Positions 18,405 to 28,058 of a stretch of DNA of 64,000 nt are shown piece by piece. The translations under genes were made by a program, and so were the position numbers. Under the pieces are notes generated by a model. The model was not told the origin of the DNA, did no database searches, and saw only the letters and a list, made by a program, of their open reading frames with translations. This stretch comes from Leptotrichia sp. HSP-536. Lineage in GTDB: Bacteria > Fusobacteriota > Fusobacteriia > Fusobacteriales > Leptotrichiaceae. The stretch spans positions 1,984,001 to 2,048,000 of the forward strand of contig NZ_CP165647.1 in the NCBI RefSeq assembly GCF_041199985.1, given 5' to 3'. How positions within the stretch are numbered: position 1 is the stretch's first letter; the number at the start of each line of letters is the position of its first letter.

Positions 18405-19640
18405 ATGATTAGTGTTTTAAAGGGAATGAAAGATAGATATTCTGATGATATAAAAAAATATGACTTAATTGTTGATACAGCAAAGAATGTATTTGAAAAA
18501 TATGGATTTGAACGAATTATAACACCTATTCTGGAAGAAACTGAGCTTTTTAGACGTGGTGTCGGGGATGAAACAGATGTTGTTTCAAAAGAAATGTACG
18601 AATTTGTAGATAAAGGTAACAGAAATGTTACAATGCGTCCAGAAGGTACTGCTGGAGTCGTACGTGCCTATTTAGAAGCAGGTTTCCACAAATCCTCTCC
18701 GATTGTAAAATGGTTCTATCATGGTCCAATGTACCGTTACGAAGCCCCACAAAAAGGAAGATTTCGGGAATTTCACCAAATGGGGATTGAAATGTTTGGA
18801 GTCCGTTCTGCTTACCTTGATGCAGAAATTATCCGAATGGGATGTGAATTCCTTGAAAAGCTCGGAATTACTGGCTTAGTTGTGGAAATAAACAGTCTTG
18901 GAAACATTGATTCAAGAAAAAAATACATTGATGATTTAAAAGCATTTATGGAAAAAAGACTGGATAAACTTAGCGACGATTCAAAACGAAGATATACAAC
19001 AAATCCACTAAGAGCATTAGATTCAAAGGATAAGGGTGATCAGGAACAATTTATCAATGCTCCAAAATTATATGACTATCTTGATGAAGAAAGTAAAAAT
19101 TATTTTGAAGATACAAAAAAATATCTTGAATTAATGAACATTAACTATATTATAAATGATAAGCTAGTGCGTGGACTTGACTATTACTCAGATACAGTCT
19201 TTGAAATAAAATCCGACAAATTAGGCTCACAAGCAACTGTGCTAGCTGGAGGACGTTACGACAGACTCCTTGAAATACTTGGAAATGCAAAAGTGCCGGG
19301 AATAGGCTTTGCCGCCGGAATGGAAAGAATCGCAATGCTTATGGATGAAAATTTGATTGCAAAAGAAGAAAATAAGACTTACGTTATTTATTTTGACGAA
19401 ACAAAAGAATATTTTTTAAAAATAGTAGAAGAACTACGAAAAAATGGAATAAAAGTCAACTTTGACTACAATCCAAAAAGTTTTGGAGCCCAAATGAAAA
19501 AAGCAAACCGTGAAAATGCAGAATATGTATTGATTTTAGGGGAAGATGAGCAAAAAGAAAATGTAGTTACAATGAAGAAATTTAGTACAGGGGAACAGGA
19601 AAAATATAAATTAGAAGAAATTATTAAACTTTTAAAGTAA
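18405..19640 (+). CDS. hisS: Histidyl-tRNA synthetase
   Basis: 411 aa class II synthetase. Motif 2 region is 'YRYEAPQKGRFREFHQMG', HisA motif 'GLDYYSDTVFEI' near 255-266, and motif 3 'GIGFAAGMERI'; an anticodon-binding domain follows at about 320-411. The length is normal and the start carries the conserved 'KGMKD'. It charges tRNA-His. It is the first gene of a hisS-aspS-zinc ribbon operon. Confidence 0.97.
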   Translation: MISVLKGMKDRYSDDIKKYDLIVDTAKNVFEKYGFERIITPILEETELFRRGVGDETDVVSKEMYEFVDKGNRNVTMRPEGTAGVVRAYLEAGFHKSSPIVKWFYHGPMYRYEAPQKGRFREFHQMGIEMFGVRSAYLDAEIIRMGCEFLEKLGITGLVVEINSLGNIDSRKKYIDDLKAFMEKRLDKLSDDSKRRYTTNPLRALDSKDKGDQEQFINAPKLYDYLDEESKNYFEDTKKYLELMNINYIINDKLVRGLDYYSDTVFEIKSDKLGSQATVLAGGRYDRLLEILGNAKVPGIGFAAGMERIAMLMDENLIAKEENKTYVIYFDETKEYFLKIVEELRKNGIKVNFDYNPKSFGAQMKKANRENAEYVLILGEDEQKENVVTMKKFSTGEQEKYKLEEIIKLLK

Positions 19641-19682
19641 AAAGAGAAAATTTTGCAAAAAAAAATTGAAAGGAAAATGAAA

Positions 19683-21458
19683 ATGTACAGAAATTATAAA
19701 TTAAATGAATTAAGAATGGAAAACGTCGGAGAAGAAGTTATTTTATCTGGATGGGTTTCAAAAGTTAGGGATTTGGGGCATTTCACATTCATTGATTTAA
19801 GGGATAGATATGGAATTACTCAAATTTTAGTGAATGAAGAAGTTTCAGGAAAAGAGCTTTTTGAAGAAGCTAGAAAATTAAAAAATGAGTGGGTTATAAA
19901 AGTTACTGGAAAAGTGGCTGAAAGAAGCAGCAAAAATAAAAATATTCCTACTGGAGATATTGAAGTTGAAGCAAAAAATATTGAGATTTTGAGTCGTTCT
20001 AAGCAATTACCGTTTGAAATTGATGAAACAGGAAATCTTAATGAAAATATGCGTCTAACTTACAGATATCTTGATATAAGACGTCCAAGAATGTTAAATA
20101 ACATTATAAAAAGAAATGATATGCTTTTTTCAATCAGAAAATTTATGAATGATAACGGATTTTTAGACATTGACACTCCTATTCTAGCGAAAGCTACTCC
20201 CGAAGGAGCGAGAGATTTCGTTGTTCCAAGCCGAATAAATAAAGGCGACTTTTACGCCTTGCCGCAATCTCCACAGTTATTTAAGCAAATCCTTATGGTA
20301 TCAGGTGTTGATAAATATTACCAGCTTGCAAAATGTTTTAGAGATGAGGATTTAAGAGCCGACAGACAACCTGAATTTACACAATTGGACTTGGAAATGT
20401 CGTTTATTGAGCAAGAAAATATTTTAAATGTGACAGAAGCACTTGCAAAACAAGTATTTAAAGATGTCACTGGCATTGAAATTACTGAAAATTTTGAAAG
20501 AATGAGTTATGATGACGCAATGAATCTTTATGGTTCAGACAAGCCTGATTTAAGATTTGACATGAAATTGATTGATTTATCCAAAGAAACAGAAAATTGT
20601 GGATTCGGAGTGTTTGAAAATGCAATAAAAGATGATGGAAATGTAAAAGCAATCGTTGCTCCAAATGCCGAAAAATTTTCAAGAAAATACATCAAAGATT
20701 TAGAAGACTTTGTAAAAACATATTTCAAAGCAAAAGGGCTGGCTTATATCAAAATCAACGAAAATGGCGAAATTAATTCTCCAATTGCCAAATTTTTTAC
20801 AGAAGAAAAATTAGCTGAAATTACTCAAAAATTAGGAATTAAAAATAACGAAATCGCTTTAGTTTTAGCTGATAAATACAAAATTGTCCACGACGGACTG
20901 GGAGCATTAAGGCTAAAACTGGGAGAAGAACTAGAATTAATTGACAAAGATTCTTTCAAATTCCTATGGGTAGTTGACTTCCCAATGTTCGAGTGGAGCG
21001 AAGAGGAAAATAGATACAAGGCTCAACATCATCCATTTACTTCAATAAAGCAAGAAGACAGAAAATATCTTGATTCAAATGAGCTTGATAAAATAAAGAC
21101 AGATTCCTACGATATTGTTCTAAACGGTTATGAAATCGGTGGAGGAAGCATCAGAATTCATGAAGAGGAACTTCAAGAAAAAGTATTTGAAAAATTGGGG
21201 CTTAGCAAAGAAGAACAGCAGGAAAAATTTGGCTTCTTTCTGGAAGTGCTAAAATATGGTGTACCGCCACACGGAGGACTTGCCTTCGGAATCGACAGAT
21301 GGCTTATGGCAATATTAAAAGAAAACTCTATAAAAGAAGTAATTCCGTTCCCTAAAACAAATAAAGGACAGGATTTGATGACTGGGGCTCCTGCTGAAAT
21401 TGAAGAAAATGTACTTGCAGACGATTTAAAATTAAAATTATTGAAAGTTGAAGAATAA
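19683..21458 (+). CDS. aspS: Aspartyl-tRNA synthetase
   Basis: 591 aa from ATG 19683. This start matches the family N-terminus (MYRNYKLNEL) and has AAAGGA upstream; an ATG 6 bp earlier and a TTG at 19653 are less likely. N-terminal OB-fold at about 15-110; class II core with 'FRDEDLRADRQPEFTQLD' (motif 2) and 'GGLAFGIDRW' (motif 3); bacterial GAD insertion at about 280-420. It charges tRNA-Asp, and no tRNA-Asn synthesis genes are visible to judge discrimination. It follows hisS by 42 bp, as in many low-GC genomes. Confidence 0.97.
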   Translation: MYRNYKLNELRMENVGEEVILSGWVSKVRDLGHFTFIDLRDRYGITQILVNEEVSGKELFEEARKLKNEWVIKVTGKVAERSSKNKNIPTGDIEVEAKNIEILSRSKQLPFEIDETGNLNENMRLTYRYLDIRRPRMLNNIIKRNDMLFSIRKFMNDNGFLDIDTPILAKATPEGARDFVVPSRINKGDFYALPQSPQLFKQILMVSGVDKYYQLAKCFRDEDLRADRQPEFTQLDLEMSFIEQENILNVTEALAKQVFKDVTGIEITENFERMSYDDAMNLYGSDKPDLRFDMKLIDLSKETENCGFGVFENAIKDDGNVKAIVAPNAEKFSRKYIKDLEDFVKTYFKAKGLAYIKINENGEINSPIAKFFTEEKLAEITQKLGIKNNEIALVLADKYKIVHDGLGALRLKLGEELELIDKDSFKFLWVVDFPMFEWSEEENRYKAQHHPFTSIKQEDRKYLDSNELDKIKTDSYDIVLNGYEIGGGSIRIHEEELQEKVFEKLGLSKEEQQEKFGFFLEVLKYGVPPHGGLAFGIDRWLMAILKENSIKEVIPFPKTNKGQDLMTGAPAEIEENVLADDLKLKLLKVEE

Positions 21459-21475
21459 AATTAGGAGAAATTAAT

Positions 21476-21688
21476 ATGATATTGCTGTTTGGTACAAAAA
21501 CTCTGACAAAACATTTAGGAAAACTGGAAAATTGCCACTGTGAAAGATGTCACAACACATCTGATTGGAATTTTCTCGAATACAGACATTGGTTTACCTT
21601 ATTTTTTATCCCCGTTTTCCCCATAAGTAAAAGATTTGAGCTTTTGCAATGTCCTATTTGCAGACAAAGTTACGAAGTTCCAAAATAA
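21476..21688 (+). CDS. Small zinc-ribbon protein
   Basis: 70 aa with two Cys pairs, CERC near 22-25 and CPIC near 60-63, plus 'WFTLFFIPVFPISK' between them. This matches a family of small bacterial zinc-ribbon proteins of unknown role. RBS AGGAG; 17 bp after aspS and followed by a terminator, so it is the last gene of the hisS operon. Confidence 0.75.
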   Translation: MILLFGTKTLTKHLGKLENCHCERCHNTSDWNFLEYRHWFTLFFIPVFPISKRFELLQCPICRQSYEVPK

Positions 21689-21697
21689 TTATTTTTT

Positions 21698-21731
21698 AAA
21701 AGGACTGCATTTTAAAATGTTTTCCTTTTTT
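21698..21731 (+). terminator. Terminator of the hisS-aspS operon
   Basis: AAAAGGA ... CATTTTAAAATG ... TTTCCTTTTTTT. An A/T-rich stem is followed by a seven-T tract, 9 bp past the zinc-ribbon stop. Confidence 0.75.
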
Positions 21732-21815
21732 TATTTTACATAAATTCTTTAATCAATTCCAGCGAATCATTCTGAATCTAATTTTTCTTTTATTTATTCA
21801 ACACTCATACAGTAG

Positions 21816-21852
21816 CAAAAAAGAGATTACCTTAAAAAATAAGATAATCTCT
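21816..21852 (-). terminator. Terminator of the mutS-LptC-like operon
   Basis: On the minus strand AGAGATTATCTTA ... TAAGGTAATCTCT pairs with a single mismatch, followed by TTTTTT. It is 15 bp past the stop of the 842-aa gene and opposes the hisS operon terminator. Confidence 0.8.
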
Positions 21853-21866
21853 CTTCGTTAAATTTT

Positions 21867-24395
21867 TTAAAACTCCGTTGTGTAAGAAGCTCCGTCATAA
21901 TTTAATGTAGCTGTATTCTTTCCACCTTTCTTCGACCATGAAATTGGAATAGTTTTTGTTCCCTTATGTGCATTTACTTTTACTGATGAAGGCGGCTTTC
22001 TGCCGTCTTCTGGGAAATAAATGTTTCTTGCAGCTCTTTTAAGCATTTCATCTGCAGATTCTGATGGAACATTTACCTTAAATTTCTTCTCTGCTGTATT
22101 TGTTCCCGCTTTAGCGGTAGCAGTCATGGTTACTTCCTTTGAATTACCTCCATAGAACTGTTTATTCATTTTTCCAGAGTTTGAATACAGGCTGGAATTT
22201 GATGATTTCCATCTTATATTGACATTCACTCCGTTTGAAGCCTTGTCTGATTTTTTCAGATGCTCTCCTTCAGACATTGATAATTTATCTATCACCTCCT
22301 GAGTTGCAGCAGCATTTTTAGGATCCGACCTTACTTGTTCTTCGTTATTACTTTGAGCTTGATTTTGAATTTCATATCGCATTTGAATATTTCCTCGATT
22401 TTCAAGAATTTTTTTATCCATATCATAAATTGCACTTTGTGAAGAAATCAGATTTTTTCCTTGATAAGTGACCACTTTTCCATTCAATTTTATTTTTTTA
22501 TCCTTTAAATAAATTGTAGCTATGTCTGCACTGGTATTAATCGTTTTAAATTGCGGTTGTCTACTTACAATTTTTACGTTATTTCTTGCATATCCTTCCT
22601 GCTTGTTCATATCCATATAAAGATAATTAGCAGTCATTTTCGTATTATTCCTAAAATCTACCATAACTTTATCTCTTGCAAGAATAAGATTTCTTCCTGT
22701 ATCAATTTCATTATATTGCGAATCCAGCGTAACTTCCTTATAAGTCATATGAACATTTTCCTTAATTTCACTTCGGGTAATACTCATATTTTTACCGCTT
22801 TTATGTGCAACAAAATAGATTTTTGCCGTATTTCCGACAAAATTTACGGCCTCAGACTCCACAAGCGGTCTAGGATCATTTACTAGATTTTTTACATTTC
22901 CACGAATTTTTCCTTTCACATGTCCATCAAATCTAAATTCTTTTTTCTCAAAACTTCCATGTCCAGTGTCAGCTGTTATTCTATCCCCCTGAACACTTGT
23001 CATTATCATTCTATTGGCAAAAATGTCTTTTGAAATGGTATTCATTGTTCCATTTGCACCATGTACAGTAAAGTTCTGTTTTCTCACATTGAACGAACCT
23101 TTCATCGAAGCTTCTCCAGTTTGAAATGCGTAAACAAGTCCAGTTCCATCCATTTTATAATCATCATAATTAGCAGTATACTGGTCATTTGTTGTAAGAA
23201 CATGTGTTTTAAGGTTATAAACTCCTGTTTTATATGTACCTGTTATTTTTCTTGGTAAATAGTTATAGGTACCGTTTCCATCTCCATTTAAAATTCTGGA
23301 AATTTCATCATAAAACACGTGATCTCCTGTTACTATCATAGTTTTTCCTACATACTTTACATGCCCTCTTCCATCAACCTGCTTTTTCTTAATGTAGTAT
23401 ACTGCCGTATCTGCTGAAACAACTGCATTTCTACCTGTATAAACAACATGACCCTGACCATTTACACGTTCTTCTTTTTTATAATAGTCGATTTTATCTC
23501 CTGTCAATTTATTTTCAGGGTCAGTATAAATTACATTTCCCTCCGCATTACCTACCTGATTTATGTCATCAAAACGCATTTTATCTGCACGTAATTGGCG
23601 ATTTTTTTCTTTATCCTTGTAAAATGCATGTCCTTCTGCAGTAACTATTTTATTTATATCGTCATAAGTCATCCTGTCTGCTGTCAATTCTCTATTATTT
23701 GCATTATCCAGATAAATCACATGTCCTTCCGCAATTCCTGTTTTGTGCACTTCGTCATAAGACATTTTATCTCCACGTAATTCTCTTTTTTTCTTGTTGT
23801 CTATATAAACTACATGTCCCTCGGCATTTGTTACTTTCGTAGTATTATTATAAATAATTTTATCTGCTGTCATTGTTCTCTTTTCTTTATGATCAATGTG
23901 TTTTGCGTGACCTATTGCTGTGATTATGTCAAATTTTGTAGTCGTTTCTACTCTATCTGATTCTGATTCCGTCTTATCCACTTTATTTATTAATTTAGTT
24001 TTTACTGGTGAAATCAGCTTGTCTCCTTCTTTTTTATACTCAACACGCTCTGTATACATTTCCCATTTCTTATCCTTCGTTGCTCCCACTACTTTTCCAT
24101 GCAATGTTATATCTAAGGTTTTGGTGTTAACTTCAGCCTGTTTTCCAGAAATTAACATCTTCTTCTTCAATAAATCTACAATTACATTTTTAAATCTTAT
24201 AATTTCATCGCCTTCAGACCCAATTTGCTCATCTGCATAAATAATTGCCTCATCTCTTAGCCTGTAGATAACTTTTTTGGCCTTCATATCCTTTTGCATT
24301 TGTTCAAGTGGTGCAGGGATTTTTTTAAAGAATACCGCATATATGAAATATATTAGTATTAATATCAGCCCACCATAAGCTATTTTCTTCCACAT
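21867..24395 (-). CDS. Giant LptC/LptA-like periplasmic LPS-transport bridge protein
   Basis: 842 aa. One N-terminal membrane anchor (about 5-24) is followed by an LptC-like stretch. A very long run of OstA/LptA repeats covers about 100-690. The clearest repeats, about 33 aa each, read 'RELRGDKMSYDEV..AEGHVIY', 'RELTADRMTYDDI..AEGHAFY' and 'RQLRADKMRFDDI..AEGNVIY'. Residues about 705-790 (IRWKSSNSSL ... VTMTATAKAG ... KKFKVNV) look like an atrophied bacterial Ig (aBig_2) domain, and a further small domain ends the protein. LptC is normally about 190 aa and LptA about 180. This could span the periplasm as one continuous beta-jellyroll slide (inference). RBS TAGGAG; 22 bp after the true mutS stop. 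Confidence 0.8.
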   Translation of the reverse strand: MWKKIAYGGLILILIYFIYAVFFKKIPAPLEQMQKDMKAKKVIYRLRDEAIIYADEQIGSEGDEIIRFKNVIVDLLKKKMLISGKQAEVNTKTLDITLHGKVVGATKDKKWEMYTERVEYKKEGDKLISPVKTKLINKVDKTESESDRVETTTKFDIITAIGHAKHIDHKEKRTMTADKIIYNNTTKVTNAEGHVVYIDNKKKRELRGDKMSYDEVHKTGIAEGHVIYLDNANNRELTADRMTYDDINKIVTAEGHAFYKDKEKNRQLRADKMRFDDINQVGNAEGNVIYTDPENKLTGDKIDYYKKEERVNGQGHVVYTGRNAVVSADTAVYYIKKKQVDGRGHVKYVGKTMIVTGDHVFYDEISRILNGDGNGTYNYLPRKITGTYKTGVYNLKTHVLTTNDQYTANYDDYKMDGTGLVYAFQTGEASMKGSFNVRKQNFTVHGANGTMNTISKDIFANRMIMTSVQGDRITADTGHGSFEKKEFRFDGHVKGKIRGNVKNLVNDPRPLVESEAVNFVGNTAKIYFVAHKSGKNMSITRSEIKENVHMTYKEVTLDSQYNEIDTGRNLILARDKVMVDFRNNTKMTANYLYMDMNKQEGYARNNVKIVSRQPQFKTINTSADIATIYLKDKKIKLNGKVVTYQGKNLISSQSAIYDMDKKILENRGNIQMRYEIQNQAQSNNEEQVRSDPKNAAATQEVIDKLSMSEGEHLKKSDKASNGVNVNIRWKSSNSSLYSNSGKMNKQFYGGNSKEVTMTATAKAGTNTAEKKFKVNVPSESADEMLKRAARNIYFPEDGRKPPSSVKVNAHKGTKTIPISWSKKGGKNTATLNYDGASYTTEF

Positions 24396-24524
24396 TATTT
24401 TTCTCCTATTTTACCATTTAATTTCCTTTTTCCATCTCTTGCTTTAATTCAAACAAAAATTTCATCGCATCTATTGGTGTCGTATTATTTATATCAAAAT
24501 TCTCTATTTTATTCACAATTTTTA

Positions 24525-27101
24525 TCAAACTTTCATTTTCTTCTTCGATTTGTGCCAATTTTTTTCATAAAACTGATTATTTTCATTATTTTCCAAATCA
24601 TGTACATTTGCATTTTCAAATTCTTCAAAATCATTCTCAAATTCCAAATTTTCTCCAAAAAGTGAAAGCTGATGAACATCTACAGTTTTCTCAATCAATT
24701 CCTTCTTCTGCTCCAGCCGTTTCAATATTTTCTTGCTCTCAACCAATATTTCCTTTGGAAGTCCCGCCAATTTTGCCACTTCAATACCATAAGACTTATC
24801 TGCTCCTCCTTTTACAATATTTCGCAAAAACATTACTTTTCCCTGCTTTTCATCCACTTCTATCCGATAATTCGTAATATGCGCAAATTTATTTTCCAAA
24901 TCGGTAAGTTCGTGATAATGTGTTGCAAAAACTGTCTTAGCACCGATTTTATCGTGAATATACATTGAAATGGCAGTCGCTATGGAAACTCCATCGGTTG
25001 TGGAAGTTCCACGTCCAACTTCATCCAGTATTATCAGACTTTTTTCAGTCGCATTGTTCAGAATGTTGGAAACTTCGCTCATTTCCACCATAAATGTGCT
25101 TTGCCCAGTCAAAATATCATCAGAAGCCCCTATCCGTGTCAAATATTTATCTATAACTGATAAATTTGCTTTTTTTGCAGGAACAAATGAGCCAATCTGA
25201 GCCATTATGGAAATTAATGCGATTTGCTTCATATACGTTGATTTTCCCGACATATTAGGCCCCGTCAGCACAACAAAGCTTTCCTTTTCAGTAAAAACTG
25301 TATCATTTGAAACATAATCCGTCCTTCCAATCAGCTTTTCCACAACTGGATGCCTTCCATCTTCAATTTCAAAAGAATATTCCTCATTCATTTCAGGTTT
25401 TACATAATCATTTTCAATGGCACTTACAGCAAAAGATACCATTACATCAATGTATGCCAGCCTTTCTGCAAGTTCTGACAAAATTTTCCGATGTTCCTTT
25501 ATTTTTTCACTAATTTCCTTAAATAAATGGTACTCCAAATCTTCGATTTTTGCTTTCGAATTTATTATTGTGTCCTCATATTTTTTCAGCTCAGGTGTAA
25601 TATACCGTTCCGAATTTGAAAGTGTCTGTTTTCTTATATAATGCTCTGGAACCATACTTAGATTTGATTTTGTAATTTCTATAAAATATCCGAAAACTTT
25701 ATTGAATTTTATTTTCATATTTTTAATTCCAGTAGCTTCCCTTTCCCGCTGCTCAATATCCAGTAAAAAGTCCTTCCCGGAATTCATAATATTTCTGATT
25801 TCGTCAAGTTCCTGACTGTATCCAGATTTTATAATACCACCTTCACGCACTGAAAATGGTGCATCTTCATTTATACTGTCGTCTATTATCTTGTAACATT
25901 CAAACAATACATTTGCCTCAATATCTTGAAAAAAATCCGTATTTTCCAAAATTTTCATTATTTCAACAGCTGATTTTATCGTCTTTTTCAATGCCGTCAA
26001 ATCTTTTCCATTTTCACTCCCAAAGATTATTTTTCCCAAAAGCCGCTCCAAATCATAAATATCCTCAAGTTTTTCTCTCAAATCCTCACGAATTAGAATA
26101 TTATCAATAAAATACTGTACATCTTCTTGTCTTTTCCGTATTTTTTCAACATTTAAAAGCGGATTATTTATAAATCTTTTTAAAAGCCGTGTCCCCATTG
26201 AAGTTTTACACTCGTCCAGCACCCACAAAAGCGAGCCGTAAACAGTTTTTTCCCTCTGATTTTTCAAAAGTTCCAAATTTCTGCTTGTAATCGCATTTAT
26301 TTCAGCATAATTAGAAATGTTCACAAACTCAATCTTTTCCACAGTCAATTCATGCTCAACCTGCATAGCAGCCGCATAATCAAGTGCCATCGCCGCAGCT
26401 CCGATTATCCCCTTTTTATCCTTAATTCCATAACTTTCCAGCGACACAATCTCAAAATACTCCATAAGGTACTTCGCACTATCCCGAACTTTACTCACAA
26501 AAGTTACAACTGAATCGTTCTTTTGTAAAAAATCATCTAACTTTTCCTTTATTTCCCCGTAAAAATCCTCTGTAACAAGCACTTCCTTAGGCTCAATCTT
26601 ATTAATCTCGTTAAATAATTTTACAAAGTCAGCATTTTTTTCGACTTCCGTCACCTTAAACTCCCCAGTTGTTATATCAATATATGCAATCCCAACTTTA
26701 TTCTCAATTTTCAAAATGCTCATCAAGTAATTGTTACTCTTCGCATCAAGTGCCTCCACATCTACAACTGTCCCCGGCGTTATAATTTTCACAACTTCCC
26801 GTTTTACAATCCCTTTTGCCATCTTAGGATCTTCTGTCTGCTCACAAATCGCAACTTTATATCCTTTTGACACAAGTTTTGTAATATAGGAATCCGCCGA
26901 ATGAAACGGAACTCCTGCAAGCGGTACATCTGCATTTTTTTCTTTATTTCTCGAAGTCAATGTAAGCCCCAGCTCTTTTGAAGCTTTTACTGCATCTTCA
27001 AAAAACATTTCATAAAAATCACCTAATCTAAAAAACAATATGGAATCCTCAAAATTTGACTTTATTTCCCTATATTGTTTCATCAGTGGTGTATCTGCCA
27101 T
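24525..27101 (-). CDS. mutS: DNA mismatch repair protein MutS (C-terminal tail frameshifted)
   Basis: 858 codons to the premature stop. Mismatch-binding domain I has 'FRLGDFYEMF'; the ATPase has Walker A 'TGPNMSGKST', 'LDEVGRGTST' and 'ATHYHELT'. A QLSLF beta-clamp-binding motif lies near residue 818. The frame is lost at an A7 tract (24556-24562). One extra A would restore '..KKLAQIEEENESL' and the conserved tetramerisation tail 'TPIDAMKFLFELKQEME', with its stop at 24418. As read, the catalytic protein is intact but the last roughly 45 residues are replaced by nine foreign ones. It is operonic with the LptC-like gene. Confidence 0.95.
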   Translation of the reverse strand: MADTPLMKQYREIKSNFEDSILFFRLGDFYEMFFEDAVKASKELGLTLTSRNKEKNADVPLAGVPFHSADSYITKLVSKGYKVAICEQTEDPKMAKGIVKREVVKIITPGTVVDVEALDAKSNNYLMSILKIENKVGIAYIDITTGEFKVTEVEKNADFVKLFNEINKIEPKEVLVTEDFYGEIKEKLDDFLQKNDSVVTFVSKVRDSAKYLMEYFEIVSLESYGIKDKKGIIGAAAMALDYAAAMQVEHELTVEKIEFVNISNYAEINAITSRNLELLKNQREKTVYGSLLWVLDECKTSMGTRLLKRFINNPLLNVEKIRKRQEDVQYFIDNILIREDLREKLEDIYDLERLLGKIIFGSENGKDLTALKKTIKSAVEIMKILENTDFFQDIEANVLFECYKIIDDSINEDAPFSVREGGIIKSGYSQELDEIRNIMNSGKDFLLDIEQREREATGIKNMKIKFNKVFGYFIEITKSNLSMVPEHYIRKQTLSNSERYITPELKKYEDTIINSKAKIEDLEYHLFKEISEKIKEHRKILSELAERLAYIDVMVSFAVSAIENDYVKPEMNEEYSFEIEDGRHPVVEKLIGRTDYVSNDTVFTEKESFVVLTGPNMSGKSTYMKQIALISIMAQIGSFVPAKKANLSVIDKYLTRIGASDDILTGQSTFMVEMSEVSNILNNATEKSLIILDEVGRGTSTTDGVSIATAISMYIHDKIGAKTVFATHYHELTDLENKFAHITNYRIEVDEKQGKVMFLRNIVKGGADKSYGIEVAKLAGLPKEILVESKKILKRLEQKKELIEKTVDVHQLSLFGENLEFENDFEEFENANVHDLENNENNQFYEKNWHKSKKKMKV

Positions 27102-27268
27102 TTTTTCCTTACCTCTGTCCTTTTTTTATTTTTTATAGTTAATTTTTTTCATAATTTTAAAGTATATCATAATTTGGCTTCTTTTTCAATTTTTGAAAAA
27201 TTATTCAATTTTTTAATTAAAACGGAAATAAATAAGTATTTTTAACAGAATGGTCAATAATAGAAATG

Positions 27269-27294
27269 CAAGGACTAAACTTCAGTCCTTGCTC
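27269..27294 (-). terminator. Hairpin downstream of gpmA
   Basis: A perfect 9-bp stem, GCAAGGACT ... AGTCCTTGC, 20 bp past the gpmA stop. The T-tract after it is weak (ATTTCTATT). It belongs to a recurrent CAAGG ... CCTTG hairpin type seen after galE, the M29 peptidase and pflD. Confidence 0.5.
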
Positions 27295-27314
27295 AAAGTA
27301 AAGTAATATGTAAA

Positions 27315-28001
27315 CTAGAATGAATCTGGCGATGACAATACATTTAAATCCTTATCCATTTCAAATACCAAAGGTTTTCCAGTAGTTAAGTTTAATTTTA
27401 AAATATCATCATCTGAAATATTTAACAAATATTTGATTAAAGCTCTTAAACTGTTTCCATGAGCTGCCACAATAACATTTTTTCCTTCCCGCAGGCTTTT
27501 TGAAATATGTGAGTGCCAGTAAGGTAAAACTCTTGCAATAGTGTCTTTCAGACTTTCTCCTAACGGCGCTTCTGAATCAGATAATTCAGCATATCTTCTG
27601 TCTGATTTTGGATAATATTCACTTGATTTATCTATTGCAGGTGGTGCCACATCAAAGCTTCTTCTCCAGATAAGCACTTGCTCATCTCCATACTTCTTAG
27701 CTGTTTCAGCTTTATTTAAGCCTTGCAATGCACCGTAATGACGTTCATTCAATCTCCATGACTTATAAACTGGAATATACAGCTCATCCAGTTCTTCCAG
27801 AACATAATCCAGAGTTTTTATTGCTCTTTTCAAATAAGATGTATAAGCCACATCAAAAACAAATCCCATTTCCTTTAATTTTTTTCCACCAGATTTTGCT
27901 TCTTCAACTCCTTTCGGACTCAAATCCACATCCTTCCATCCAGTAAACTTGTTTTCCAAATTCCATTGACTTTCACCATGTCTAATTAAAACTAATTTCA
28001 T
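27315..28001 (-). CDS. gpmA: 2,3-bisphosphoglycerate-dependent phosphoglycerate mutase
   Basis: 228 aa. The histidine phosphatase signature RHGESQWN is near the start, with 'FTGWKDVDLSPKG', 'RLNERHYGALQGLNK' and the second catalytic His in 'AAHGNSLRAL'. It interconverts 3- and 2-phosphoglycerate in glycolysis. It lies 57 bp below the P-type ATPase cluster on the same strand; it may have its own promoter, but I see no clear one. Confidence 0.97.
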   Translation of the reverse strand: MKLVLIRHGESQWNLENKFTGWKDVDLSPKGVEEAKSGGKKLKEMGFVFDVAYTSYLKRAIKTLDYVLEELDELYIPVYKSWRLNERHYGALQGLNKAETAKKYGDEQVLIWRRSFDVAPPAIDKSSEYYPKSDRRYAELSDSEAPLGESLKDTIARVLPYWHSHISKSLREGKNVIVAAHGNSLRALIKYLLNISDDDILKLNLTTGKPLVFEMDKDLNVLSSPDSF

Positions 28002-28058
28002 TTTTTTCTCCTAACTGATAGAGCAAAATTTATTTTTACTTTATCCAATTATATTTTA

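Noticed and set aside
22000..24300. Repeated blocks suggestive of a CRISPR-like or tandem DNA array
   Set aside because: The periodicity is at protein level (LptA repeats of about 33 aa) inside one open frame; no identical DNA repeats with spacers. No CRISPR array seen in the window.
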